NCBI RefSeq assembly: GCF_036689815.1
Contig: NZ_JBAHUR010000021.1
Location: forward strand, 1 to 54,308
Direction: 5' to 3'
Length of the DNA stretch: 54,308 bases
From: Magnetovibrio sp. PR-2
GTDB taxonomy: Bacteria > Pseudomonadota > Alphaproteobacteria > Rhodospirillales > Magnetovibrionaceae
Within the stretch, counting starts at the first letter, position 1; each line of letters starts with the position of its first letter. The position numbers were made by a program, and so were the translations under genes. Below the pieces are notes generated by a model. That model was not told the DNA's origin, did no database searches, and was given only the letters and a program-made list of their open reading frames with translations. Positions 11,889 to 22,115 of this stretch are shown here, in pieces.

Positions 11889-12289
11889 ATGATGTTCTTC
11901 TCTTTCAAAAACGACACAAACTGCATATCGCCGCGCACCACGTCTTCGATTAACAACGTCGCCATTTCATCAAAGCAGCGTTTTAGTGTTTCCGGGCTTT
12001 CCGTGTTGACGCACAGCGCTTTGACACCTTGGGCTTTGAGCATCAGCTCATGGTGAAATGTCATGTGGTCTTTGAGTTCCGGATACTCGGCATCGGCCAG
12101 CAGGGCTTCTTCGGACTTAAAATGCTCGTCGCACAGAACCAAAAACGCTTCCAAAAGCTCTTCGCATTTTTCGTGCTCTTCGTTTTCGATGCTGTGGGAC
12201 ACGGCGTTGATCATGTTGACGATCTCGGCATGCTCCCCGTCGATGACGGGGTGGCCGGTGATGAAGGTTTCAAGCAATTCGACTTGCAT
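11885..12289 (-). CDS. bacteriohemerythrin with one altered iron ligand
   Basis: This 134-residue four-helix protein has the hemerythrin pattern: His20 in VIDGEH, His56 and Glu60 in HFKSEE, His75 and His79 in HMTFH, and Asp121. Hemerythrins bind O2 (sometimes other small ligands) at a di-iron site and help microaerobic bacteria store or sense oxygen. The final H-x4-D pair of the family appears here as Asp116-VVRG-Asp121, so one usual histidine ligand is an aspartate. That could change metal affinity or O2 binding. It is a single-domain protein with no fused sensor module. The stop overlaps that of the convergent MmgE/PrpD gene. Confidence 0.88.
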   Translation of the reverse strand: MQVELLETFITGHPVIDGEHAEIVNMINAVSHSIENEEHEKCEELLEAFLVLCDEHFKSEEALLADAEYPELKDHMTFHHELMLKAQGVKALCVNTESPETLKRCFDEMATLLIEDVVRGDMQFVSFLKEKNII

Positions 12290-12318
12290 GGGAGGTCCTT
12301 AAAAAAAGGTGGTCGAGG

Positions 12319-12573
12319 TTACTGGTTCGCGGTTGGTTTTTGCGGGTTTTTGAGTTTTCGCGCATCCAAGCGGCGCTGTTGGATCAGCTTGATCTGTTCT
12401 TGGCGGATGCGCGCACGCGTGGCCGAATCCGTGGCCCCGGCAAAGCGGTCATTGAAAGCGGACCGTTCCTCGGGCGTTAACCATTCGGTCCCAGGCAGGT
12501 GTTGAGCCTGGGTACTGTTTGGTTGGGCCGTAAAGGCAACCAGAAGGACGGCGAGGGCAACAAAAAGGCGCAT
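12319..12573 (-). CDS. small exported protein of unknown function
   Basis: The product has 84 residues: a signal peptide (MRLFVALAVLLVAFTAQ, likely cleavage near TQAQ) and a short, charged, helical mature part. The motif LTPEERSAFNDRFAGATDS followed by an Arg/Gln-rich helix resembles small exported proteins seen in Rhodospirillales, but I know no function. It sits between the hemerythrin and the fetAB-type genes on the same strand. The coding claim rests on the good signal peptide and frame. Confidence 0.68.
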   Translation of the reverse strand: MRLFVALAVLLVAFTAQPNSTQAQHLPGTEWLTPEERSAFNDRFAGATDSATRARIRQEQIKLIQQRRLDARKLKNPQKPTANQ

Positions 12574-12628
12574 CGGCAGTTAATCCACAAGTTTGTGGTG
12601 GAGAAAGGTATACTTCTGACCAGCGAAG

Positions 12629-13438
12629 TCAACCGGACGTTTCGCGTAGGCGGTCGAGTCGTAAACGGTCCCGCTCATCCCCCAACCGCCAACTGGTCCC
12701 CATCACCGCCATCAGCGCGCCGATAGACGTGGTGCCGGCCAGCAAAAACATGATGAGAATCTGGTACTTGACGGCTTCGGTGGGATCGACCCCGGCCAAA
12801 ATTTGGCCCGTCATCATACCCGGAAGTGAGATAATCCCCGCCGCTGACATGGCATTGATGATGGGCATAAGGCCCGCGCGCATGGCTTCGCGCGCATATG
12901 GTCTGACGGCGTCGCGCCGCGTATGGCCCAGGGCAAGGCGGGCTTCGATGGCGTCTTTTTCACGTTTGAGTGTGGCGGCGAGGCGCTCCATCCCCACCGA
13001 AATACCCGTGAGCGTGTTGCCCAACATCATGCCCAACAAGGGCAGGGCGAAGCGGGGATCGTACCAAGGGTCAGGGCGTACGGCGGTGGTCAGCGCCAAT
13101 ATCGTGACAATGCCGCCCGCCACGATCAGTGACGAGGTGGCGATGGAATAGCTCCACCCGTCGCGCAGTTTTAAGGTCTGGCGCGCGGTGACTTCTCGTC
13201 CCGCCAACAACAACATGACCAACGCCGCCAAACCGGTCCACCAGGGTGAGACCATTTCGAACAGCATCTTCAACACCAGCCCGATTAGCGCCAGCTGAAC
13301 CGTGGTGCGCAGGGCGGCAATGCCCAGGGTTTTTTCCAAGCCGAGGTTGAGCGCTACCGACAGCCCACCCGCCAACAACAGCAACAGCGACGCAATGGCC
13401 AAGTCGAAATAACTGAGATCCAAGTACACCGCACTCAT
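12629..13438 (-). CDS. fetB: FetB/YbbM-type ABC transporter permease
   Basis: The 269-residue membrane protein has about six to seven hydrophobic segments and family blocks such as LRTTVQLALIGLVLK, MLLLAGREVTARQTLKL, GNTLTGISVGMERL, EARLALGHTRRDA and LPGMMTGQILAGVDPTEAVKYQ. These match the UPF0014/YbbM group, of which E. coli FetB is the permease of an iron exporter that protects against oxidative stress. Its start overlaps the end of the ATPase gene by 4 bases, so the two are co-translated. Iron as substrate is inferred from the family. Confidence 0.88.
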   Translation of the reverse strand: MSAVYLDLSYFDLAIASLLLLLAGGLSVALNLGLEKTLGIAALRTTVQLALIGLVLKMLFEMVSPWWTGLAALVMLLLAGREVTARQTLKLRDGWSYSIATSSLIVAGGIVTILALTTAVRPDPWYDPRFALPLLGMMLGNTLTGISVGMERLAATLKREKDAIEARLALGHTRRDAVRPYAREAMRAGLMPIINAMSAAGIISLPGMMTGQILAGVDPTEAVKYQILIMFLLAGTTSIGALMAVMGTSWRLGDERDRLRLDRLRETSG

Positions 13439-14037
13439 GGGGTGACCTCGCTGAGCTGACCGTCTTTGAGCTCCACATGTCGGGTGGCAAGGCGCTGGGC
13501 CTGGGCCGGGTCGTGACTGACGAAGACGATGGCTTTGCCAGCATCGCTCAGTTCAGAAATCAGTCTTTCCACGCGGTCCACATTGTCGGGATCCAGGCCG
13601 GACGTGGGCTCGTCCAACAGCAAAACCTCCGGGTCGCGGGCGACGGCGCGGGCCAGGGCTAAGCGTTGGCGTTCTCCGGTGGAAAGGTTGACGGTCTGCC
13701 AATCCAACGCGGTGCTTTCCAGGCTGACGCGGTGCAGGATGTCTTTGACGGCGCTGTGGCTGAGCCCTTCGAAATGCGGGCGCACCGTGTCCGCCCACCA
13801 GCCTGGTGCTGCGGGAACGTACATGACACGGGCACGCCAAATGGGCGCATCCATGGTGTCGCGGGGCTCACCATTTAGAGAAACGTCCCCCGCGTTGGGG
13901 TCCAAGTCCGCAATGGCGCGCAGCAACAACGATTTGCCCGCCCCCGAAGGACCGCGCAAAACCACCCGCGCGCCCGCCTCGACGTCTAAGTCGATGGGGC
14001 CAATGGACAGACGTTGGAGATTTTTAACGCTTAACAT
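13435..14037 (-). CDS. fetA: FetA/YbbL-type ABC transporter ATP-binding protein
   Basis: The 200-residue ATPase has Walker A GPSGAGKS (about 34-41), signature LSTGERQRLALARAVA (about 125-140), and Walker B LLLDEPTSGLD followed by the switch histidine in FVSHD. The small size is that of the FetA/YbbL group. Together with the overlapping permease it forms a complete two-component exporter, probably for iron or a related cation. It is the first gene of the operon. The divergent gene at 14153 leaves 115 bases for both promoters. Confidence 0.9.
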   Translation of the reverse strand: MLSVKNLQRLSIGPIDLDVEAGARVVLRGPSGAGKSLLLRAIADLDPNAGDVSLNGEPRDTMDAPIWRARVMYVPAAPGWWADTVRPHFEGLSHSAVKDILHRVSLESTALDWQTVNLSTGERQRLALARAVARDPEVLLLDEPTSGLDPDNVDRVERLISELSDAGKAIVFVSHDPAQAQRLATRHVELKDGQLSEVTP

Positions 14038-14152
14038 GCATAAGGCTTAGCACGTTGATGTTACGGCGCAAGGGCAAAGCGTGGGCTTGTAATCCACATG
14101 AATTAATCAATAATGAATTCCATCTTCAACCTATGGTGATCATGGTCGTGTA

Positions 14153-14782
14153 TTGAGAAGCTTTAAAATCATGTTGTTTGGGGCGGCGTTGCAGGTCGTC
14201 TTAATGGGAACAGCCGGGGCAGAGGAGGGCAGACCACCTGGTGCTGTGGCTGAACAGCACATTTTTGGGCCGTGGGCCGTTAGTGCAGAGGTCCGGGACA
14301 AAGGCAGGGGGGAATTCGTGAGGTGTAGAGCCGTCTTGCACGAACAGGACGGAAATGGCCTGACATCACGCTATCACCTGTTCGTATCAGTGAGTTGGGA
14401 CGACTTGATGGTGATAATGTCGCGCGATGATCGCTGGATTGAGCTCCAAGGTATGCGTCCTGTTTTGTCACTCTACTATAATGGTGAACACGCTGCGCCC
14501 ACTCTATTCTTTCAGCACTATCATAACACTGTGGGGGGGTATAACAGCCGCCCCAAGGGAGACCCGAAGTGGTTTGATGTTCATGCGTTTTTGGATCGTT
14601 TGAGCGATATGGAGAGCCTGTCGTTTGATTTAAACGGGTATCGCAAAGATATAGAGCTTTCTAAACCTGCCGAAATTGTTGCAGAACTGCGCGCCTGCCA
14701 AAAGCTCTACACACATTATTTTGCTCAAGTCCAAAGTGTTGAGGGGACGTTTATAGAAAAATTGAGGGCTTTGTCCCAATAA
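14153..14782 (+). CDS. exported protein of unknown function
   Basis: This 209-residue open frame appears to start with TTG (14153). That gives a good signal peptide with basic n-region (RSFK) and hydrophobic core up to GTAGAE. The in-frame ATG at 14171 would shorten the n-region. The mature part includes FGPWAVSAEVRDKG and a Cys pair (CRAVLHEQ and LRACQKLY), faintly like the periplasmic invasion-associated locus B group, but I cannot claim membership. It is less GC-rich than its neighbours. An internal frame elsewhere is unlikely, because codon use here looks real. Confidence 0.6.
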   Translation: MRSFKIMLFGAALQVVLMGTAGAEEGRPPGAVAEQHIFGPWAVSAEVRDKGRGEFVRCRAVLHEQDGNGLTSRYHLFVSVSWDDLMVIMSRDDRWIELQGMRPVLSLYYNGEHAAPTLFFQHYHNTVGGYNSRPKGDPKWFDVHAFLDRLSDMESLSFDLNGYRKDIELSKPAEIVAELRACQKLYTHYFAQVQSVEGTFIEKLRALSQ

Positions 14783-14834
14783 TTATTGGGGTTTTTTCCA
14801 ATGGTGCGTGCTGCAGTGCGGCTATACTCCTCCC

Positions 14835-17618
14835 ATGACGAATCCACCCAACCCGCCCGAAATCTTGCTACCCGACACGTTTGCGGTCGTGGTCGGGGTG
14901 CGTGCGGCGTATGTGGTGGAAAGTTCGGGCGAGGTTTTGAGCCTTAGCCATGCGGAGGCTGCGCGGTGGATTAAGACCGAAGGCGCGCCCATGGTTTGCC
15001 ATGCGCGCCAGACGGCGGCGCGGCTCAGGTGTGAGGCGTTTCGCGGGTTTGATCTGTTGGAACTTTTTGCCTTTGTCGAGCCTGCGCGCTTTTGTCTGCC
15101 CACACCGGGGGGGTTGGCGCAGGAACTTGGGTTGAGTTTACCCCGCTCTCACGAAGACGAAGCGATGATTTTGGTCACCGCAGCGCAGACTTTGTTGGAA
15201 CGCATGCGTGCGCGGCTGAGCGCGGATTCCAAAGACGCCCGCCAAGCGGCCAAATTGGCGCACGCCATGAACACTGGCGGTTGGTCCTGGGCAAAACCCG
15301 TGCTGGCCGCCTTGGGCGAAGGCGACACGCCGCACAGCCAAATCGCCTCCCGATCCTTTCGTGTGTGGGAAGGCCTGCCCAAATGGGAAGAGCGGGGCGG
15401 CGAGGTCCCGCCAGGCGATGCGCCCGTCTCACCCCTGGAAGCGCGTCACCGCTTGGACGCTTTGCTGGCTGGACGACGGTCGGAAAACCGGCCCGAGCAA
15501 CAGAAATTCACGGCGGGTGTGACGGCGGCGTTCGATCCTTGCGAATTTCCGGGCCAGCCCCAGTTTGTCTTGGCCGAGGCCGGGACCGGGGTCGGCAAGA
15601 CTTTGGGCTACGTCGCCCCCGCCAGCGTGTGGGCGGACAAAAATGACGGCGCGGTGTGGCTGTCGACCTACACCCGCAACCTCCAGCGCCAGTTGGATGG
15701 GGAGATGGATAGGCTTTACCCCGACCCCGACCACAAAAAACGCTTTGTGGTGGTGAGGAAGGGGCGCGAAAACTATTTCTGTATTTTGAATTTTCAAGAA
15801 GCTCTCAACCGCTTGGCCTTGCGTCCAGACGGGGCGATTGCTTTGGGCTTGGTGGCGCGTTGGGCGGGGGCGACCCGCGACGGCGACATGATCGGCGGCG
15901 ACTTTCCCGCCTGGATCGGATCGCTGTTGGGGCGTGGGTTAACGGGTGAGCTGACCGACACCAAGGGCGAATGCACCTATACCCTTTGCGAACATTTTAA
16001 TAAGTGCTTTATCGAACATTCCAAACGCCGCGCCAAACGCGCCAAGCTGGTGATCGCGAACCATGCCTTGGTGATGGTGCAAACCGCGCTCAACGCGGGC
16101 GGCGGGGCCAGTGCGGAGGGGGGCGCGCCGACGCGCTTTGTGTTTGACGAAGGTCACCACGTGTTCGATGCCGCCGACAGCGCCTTTGCGTCTCACTTAT
16201 CCGGTCAAGAAACTGCCGACCTGCGCCGCTGGATTTTGGGGGCGGAGGAAGGACGGCGCTCTCGCTCGCGTGGTCTCAAAGCGCGGCTGGAAGATTTAAG
16301 TGCGACCGATGACAAGCTCGCCATGTTGGTGGGTGAGGTGCGCCAAGCCGCCCACGTGCTGCCCGGGCCCACATGGCGCCAGCGCTTGACGGACGGAGAG
16401 GCCGGAGGGCCCAGCACCCCCAGTTCCGGCGAAACCGAAGCGTTCTTGATGTTCGTGCGCCAACAAGTCTATGCCCGCAACAACAATGGAGACGTTGCGT
16501 ACTCGCTAGAATGCTCCGCCGAAAGCCCGGTGGACGGATTGTTGGACGCGGCGCGCGATTTGGACCGTGCGCTGATGATGCTGGAAACTCCGGTGCAAGA
16601 GTTGATCAAGCGCATGCTCAAAAAGTTGGATGACGAGGCTTCAGACCTGGAAACCAGCGAGCGCACCCGCATTGAGGCTTTGGCCGGCAGCTTGGAACGC
16701 CGCGCCTTGATCCCTGTGAAATCCTGGCGCGCCATGTTGCAGGCTTTACAAGACGGCACACCCGAAGACTTCGTCGATTGGATGAGTGTCGAACGCTTTC
16801 AAGGGCGCGATTGGGACATTGGCTTGAACCGTCATTGGGTGGATCCCACCAAGCCGTTTGCCGCTGCCATGACGGAGAGCGCGCAGGGTGTGCTGATCAC
16901 CTCGGCAACGTTGCGCGACGAAGGCGATTGGCCCAACGCCGAAGCCCGCACGGGGTCCAAGCATATGGCGTCGCCGACCATTTATGTGGCACAAAAATCG
17001 CCTTTCGATTATGCCAACCAGACCCGCATATTTGTGGTCACTGACATCAACAAAAACAACGCCGATCAAGTTTCGGCGGCGTATCGGGAATTGTTCCTGG
17101 CCTCCGGCGGGGGCGGGCTGGGGCTATTTACCGCCATCAACCGTTTGCGCGTGGTGCACGAACGCATCGCACCTGCGTTGGATGAGGAAGGCTTTCCGCT
17201 GTATGCCCAGCACATCGATCCCCTCGACGTCGGCACGCTGGTGGACATCTTCAAGGCCGAAACGGATGCGTGTTTGTTGGGCACCGATGCTGTGCGCGAT
17301 GGGGTGGATGTGCCGGGCAGCTCGCTGAGGCTCATCGTGTTTGACCGCGTGCCCTGGCCGCGTCCGGACATCATCACCAAAGCCCGGCGCGAAGCGTTTG
17401 GCGGGCGTGCATACGATGAGATGCTGACACGTTTGAAACTCAAACAAGCGTATGGCCGTTTGGTGCGCAAAAAGGACGATCGCGGTGTTTTTGTCATGCT
17501 GGACGGGGCTTTGCCGTCGCGCATCGCCACGGCGTTTCCGGGGGATGTGGAGATCCAACGCGTTGGCCTCAAAGACGCAATTTCGCACACGCAGCAATTT
17601 TTATCAGAGTCTTCTTGA
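14835..17618 (+). CDS. DinG/XPD-like iron-sulfur DNA helicase
   Basis: The product (927 residues from the ATG at 14835) is a large superfamily 2 helicase of the DinG/XPD type. Walker A is in LAEAGTGVGKTLGY (about residue 250). The iron-sulfur cluster cysteines lie in ENYFCILNF and GECTYTLCEHFNKC. Motif II is DEGHH, motif V/VI regions are TDAVRDGVDVPG and KQAYGRLVRKKDDRG. Such enzymes unwind DNA 5'-3' and act on R-loops or damaged DNA. The N-terminal 200 residues are an extra domain that I do not recognise. An in-frame GTG at 14808 would add nine residues. The ATG has no ribosome site, but a TATACT box ends 6 bases before it, so the message may be leaderless. Confidence 0.9.
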   Translation: MTNPPNPPEILLPDTFAVVVGVRAAYVVESSGEVLSLSHAEAARWIKTEGAPMVCHARQTAARLRCEAFRGFDLLELFAFVEPARFCLPTPGGLAQELGLSLPRSHEDEAMILVTAAQTLLERMRARLSADSKDARQAAKLAHAMNTGGWSWAKPVLAALGEGDTPHSQIASRSFRVWEGLPKWEERGGEVPPGDAPVSPLEARHRLDALLAGRRSENRPEQQKFTAGVTAAFDPCEFPGQPQFVLAEAGTGVGKTLGYVAPASVWADKNDGAVWLSTYTRNLQRQLDGEMDRLYPDPDHKKRFVVVRKGRENYFCILNFQEALNRLALRPDGAIALGLVARWAGATRDGDMIGGDFPAWIGSLLGRGLTGELTDTKGECTYTLCEHFNKCFIEHSKRRAKRAKLVIANHALVMVQTALNAGGGASAEGGAPTRFVFDEGHHVFDAADSAFASHLSGQETADLRRWILGAEEGRRSRSRGLKARLEDLSATDDKLAMLVGEVRQAAHVLPGPTWRQRLTDGEAGGPSTPSSGETEAFLMFVRQQVYARNNNGDVAYSLECSAESPVDGLLDAARDLDRALMMLETPVQELIKRMLKKLDDEASDLETSERTRIEALAGSLERRALIPVKSWRAMLQALQDGTPEDFVDWMSVERFQGRDWDIGLNRHWVDPTKPFAAAMTESAQGVLITSATLRDEGDWPNAEARTGSKHMASPTIYVAQKSPFDYANQTRIFVVTDINKNNADQVSAAYRELFLASGGGGLGLFTAINRLRVVHERIAPALDEEGFPLYAQHIDPLDVGTLVDIFKAETDACLLGTDAVRDGVDVPGSSLRLIVFDRVPWPRPDIITKARREAFGGRAYDEMLTRLKLKQAYGRLVRKKDDRGVFVMLDGALPSRIATAFPGDVEIQRVGLKDAISHTQQFLSESS

Positions 17619-17674
17619 ACACCCTCAAATCACACCCTACCTGAATAATATCGAGAACATGTCGGGGTGAGTTC

Positions 17675-18106
17675 ATGGGACAGCGCATATCCATCGCAAA
17701 AGCCGCAAGAATACTCGGCATTAACCGTCACGAACTGTGTGACCGGATTTGTCATGCCGGGTTTGACGGGTTCGAAGGCGGTGTGGATTTGGACGATCTC
17801 AAAAGCATTTCGCCGAAGTTCAACACCGAAGATGTGCGCCTGTCGGAGCGCACCCGCCTGATCCGCCAAACGGCGCGCCGCCGCCAAGCCGTGGCTCCGC
17901 CGCGCAAAAACGAGCACGAGCTGCAAGACGATCTCGACAAAATGCACAACAAGTGGCTTTTTGAGCGCAAAAAAGCGCAGGAATACTCCATGTTGTTCGA
18001 CGCCTTGGTCGATGAGCTCGGCCACTGGCAAGCCTCCCCCGACCCCCACAAATCCAAATTCGCCATCGAATTTTCACACTGGATTTGTGATCAGTTGGAT
18101 GAGTGA
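17675..18106 (+). CDS. hypothetical protein with HTH-like N-terminus and coiled coil
   Basis: This 143-residue protein opens with SIAKAARILGINRHELCDRI, which looks like a small helix-turn-helix of the MerR/Fis type (residues 6-25). A basic region (RLIRQTARRRQ) and a long charged helix (about 75-110) follow. It lies 56 bases after the DinG-like helicase on the same strand, so it may share its transcript. I know no family function. DNA binding is only a suggestion from the first helix pair. Confidence 0.65.
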   Translation: MGQRISIAKAARILGINRHELCDRICHAGFDGFEGGVDLDDLKSISPKFNTEDVRLSERTRLIRQTARRRQAVAPPRKNEHELQDDLDKMHNKWLFERKKAQEYSMLFDALVDELGHWQASPDPHKSKFAIEFSHWICDQLDE

Positions 18107-18186
18107 GGATTGATCCCCTGCCTTCGCCGTGGGCGTTTTTTCTTGGGAAATTGCTAAGGACGACAGCCGTGAAAGCCTTCACTCAA

Positions 18187-18292
18187 CCGTCATTCCTGCG
18201 CAGGCAGGAATCCATGGGCGACTGCTCCGGAGTGATCGAGAGAAACTCTAAACGGAGACGCCCATAGGCTCCTGCCTGCGCAGGAGTGACGG
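18187..18292. repeat. REP/MITE-like inverted repeat element
   Basis: Two 34-base arms (18187-18220 and 18259-18292) are inverted copies with only 4 mismatches, separated by 38 bases. Each arm is itself a hairpin around TCCTGC-GC-GCAGGA. Elements of this kind, with outer GTCAT/ATGAC words, are common dispersed repeats in alphaproteobacteria. It sits between the hypothetical gene and the 3' end of the convergent sulfotransferase gene, where it could also end transcription. Confidence 0.85.
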
Positions 18293-18345
18293 CGTTTGAT
18301 TAGATCTAAGTCAATGAAAAAATGTATGTAATTTTGGAAAAAAGC

Positions 18346-18380
18346 GGGAATCCATCTTCCTGCCTACGCAGGAGCGACGG
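18346..18380. repeat. second copy (solo arm) of the same palindromic repeat
   Basis: The stretch begins GGGAATCCAT and ends TTCCTGCCTACGCAGGAGCGACGG. This is the same repeat family as 18187-18292, in one arm, and lies just downstream of the sulfotransferase stop (18388). The hairpin CTCC/TCCTGC-CTAC-GCAGGA remains intact, so it can also act as a transcript end signal. Confidence 0.75.
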
Positions 18381-18387
18381 TTTGAAA

Positions 18388-20238
18388 TTAGTCTTCCAAC
18401 GCCTCAACCAAAGGCGCCAGCCAGGGCTCGAAGCGTTTCCATTTTTGCACGGAGTCTTTGTAAATGGGCTGGCGCACTTGGGACAGGCTGGCGGTTTTAA
18501 CGGTGCGGTTGCTTTTGTAAAATTGAAGACAGGCGTCGTCCCAGTCCAACCCAATATGTGAAACCAAAGCGCGCGAGCAGGTGTCTTGGTTGTCGATCAA
18601 ATCCTCATAATCGACGTGGTAAACAAAGCCAGGCAACACATTTTGCCAGTGCTGCATACAGAGGGTGTACAGCTTGTAATAAGCGCCGATTTCCGCAAGG
18701 TCGTAGGAATAGCTGACATCCGTATTGCTGAAAAAGGTTTTATAAAGAGATAGGCCCGTGTCGTAAGGATCACGACGGCAGTGGATCACTTTGGCGTTCG
18801 GCAGCATGAGTTTAATCATGCCGATGTTGGCAAAGTTTGCGGGCATCTTATCTGTGATGTGCAAAGCCTCTTCATCGTGTTGGCGGAGCCTGTCGATATA
18901 GTCTGCCCCGGCCTGAGCCAGTTTATCTGGGTGTATTTTGCCCGCAGAAAAACCTTCAGAGACATCATGAAAAGAACCGAAGTGGCTTCGGACGACCTCT
19001 TCTAAGGCATAGAGTTCGCCTGCACCGAAGACGCTTGGGTGGGCGGATATAATTTGCTCGACCAAAGTTGTGCCTGAGCGGGGCATGCCCACAATGAAGA
19101 CAGGCGTTGGGTCCGTGCTGCCGGTGTTGGAAAAGGTCTCATGGAACTTTGGCGTGAAGGTCTTTTGGATGGCATTGAGATCATCGAATTGATGTTCAAA
19201 ATCCAGGTGGAATGTGCCCCGCTTCAGAGCATTGCCTTCGGTATAGAATTGAAAAGAGCGTTCATATTCACCGAGATCCTCATGGACTTTGCCTAAGGCA
19301 AAAGAGAGGGCGATTTTATCGTCGAGATCAGCAATTGGCCCGTCGTAGGCGGCTTTCATGGCGCGGACATCCTCGTTTGCGGATGTGACTTTGATGAGCC
19401 GTGCCAAGTTCATATGGGCTTTGCCATAATCCGGCTTCAAGCGGATGGCTTCGCGCAGATAGCTTACAGCTTCGTCAATGCGTCCATCGGTTTGGCAAAC
19501 CTGTCCGAGGGTTGCGTTGGCACCAGACGGGTCAAGGCCCATCTTCAACGCGTTTTTCATCAATGCTTCTGCGATTTCGAGATCGTCGTTGTGCCAGTGG
19601 GCGAGGCCTTTGTTGAAATAGGCATTGTGAAAGTCGGGAGAAATCCCAAGAATTTTGTCAAACCACTGGAGGGCTTCGCCGGGTTTGTTTAAGGCGATGA
19701 GGCACAGGCCTAAATTGTTCATGGCCGGGACGTGACGCGGGTTCTTTTTCAGAACATCTTGAAAAACGACGCAGGCTTCCTCATCACGCTTTAAATCTTT
19801 CAGCACTGTGCCGAGGTTAAAAGCGACTTCAATTTCATGAGGAGCAAACTTGAGGGATGTTTCGAAACAGGTACACGCTTCTTCTTTGCGCCCCAGAGAA
19901 TTGAGCACGATGCCTTTGTTGCAATGCGCATGGGCGTCGTCGGGTTTGACGCCTAAGGCCTTGCCAATGAGGTCGAGCGCTGCGTCATAATTCCCCGTCG
20001 CATGGGCAATCATGCCTAAAAAATTCAGAGCTTGGTGATGATTGGGCTGGGCTTGAAGAATTTGGCGGTAGATGCTTTCGGCGTCTTGCAAACGTCCGGC
20101 TTGATGATGCTCAAGCGCAAGCTGTAGGGCTTGGTCAACAGTCACGGTCTGGTTTTGTGGGGACGAAGCTTTGCCGTGCTGTTTCGCTTGTTTCTGAGCG
20201 AGCTTCTTTTGACGTCGTTTTTCCGCGCGGTTGACCAT
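18388..20238 (-). CDS. TPR-repeat protein with C-terminal sulfotransferase domain
   Basis: From the ATG at 20238 the protein has 616 residues. The basic N-terminus (NRAEKRRQKKLAQKQAK) is followed by about eight tetratricopeptide repeats (residues 35-300; for example ALNFLGMIAHATGNYDAAL and PAMNNLGLCLIALNKPGEAL). A sulfotransferase domain comes last, with PAPS 5'-loop VGMPRSGTTLVEQI and 3'-loop CRRDPYDTGLSLYK. The architecture resembles tyrosylprotein-sulfotransferase-like TPR proteins of alphaproteobacteria, which transfer sulfate to proteins or glycans; the acceptor is unknown. A longer opening from 20313 runs through the groL terminator hairpin and is rejected. AGGAG lies 11 bases before the chosen ATG. 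No PAPS genes are nearby. Confidence 0.85.
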   Translation of the reverse strand: MVNRAEKRRQKKLAQKQAKQHGKASSPQNQTVTVDQALQLALEHHQAGRLQDAESIYRQILQAQPNHHQALNFLGMIAHATGNYDAALDLIGKALGVKPDDAHAHCNKGIVLNSLGRKEEACTCFETSLKFAPHEIEVAFNLGTVLKDLKRDEEACVVFQDVLKKNPRHVPAMNNLGLCLIALNKPGEALQWFDKILGISPDFHNAYFNKGLAHWHNDDLEIAEALMKNALKMGLDPSGANATLGQVCQTDGRIDEAVSYLREAIRLKPDYGKAHMNLARLIKVTSANEDVRAMKAAYDGPIADLDDKIALSFALGKVHEDLGEYERSFQFYTEGNALKRGTFHLDFEHQFDDLNAIQKTFTPKFHETFSNTGSTDPTPVFIVGMPRSGTTLVEQIISAHPSVFGAGELYALEEVVRSHFGSFHDVSEGFSAGKIHPDKLAQAGADYIDRLRQHDEEALHITDKMPANFANIGMIKLMLPNAKVIHCRRDPYDTGLSLYKTFFSNTDVSYSYDLAEIGAYYKLYTLCMQHWQNVLPGFVYHVDYEDLIDNQDTCSRALVSHIGLDWDDACLQFYKSNRTVKTASLSQVRQPIYKDSVQKWKRFEPWLAPLVEALED

Positions 20239-20297
20239 GGGGGTGCGAATCTCCTGTGCTTGACGACAGTTTACAGGATTTGCGTACACAGCACACA

Positions 20298-20329
20298 AAA
20301 AGCCCCGCACCAATTGATGCGGGGCTTTT
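20298..20329 (-). terminator. groESL terminator
   Basis: A 12-base-pair perfect stem (AAAAGCCCCGCA with TGCGGGGCTTTT) with an 8-base loop and a T-run on the minus strand lies 47 bases after the groL stop. It separates groL from the TPR-sulfotransferase gene on the same strand, so the latter needs its own promoter. Confidence 0.93.
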
Positions 20330-20375
20330 GTTTCGAGCCCAAGTAATGTGGGGGCTCGAGCGTTGGTTGGCTGGC

Positions 20376-22067
<1,692 letters not shown>

Positions 22068-22115
22068 TCAATAAATCGGGTGAAAGAGAAGTGGGGCGGG
22101 CAAAGGCCCAGCGCC

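Noticed and set aside
18388-20313. Longer start at 20313 for the TPR-sulfotransferase
   Set aside because: The first 25 codons would run through the groL terminator hairpin, and a clear ribosome site precedes the ATG at 20238.
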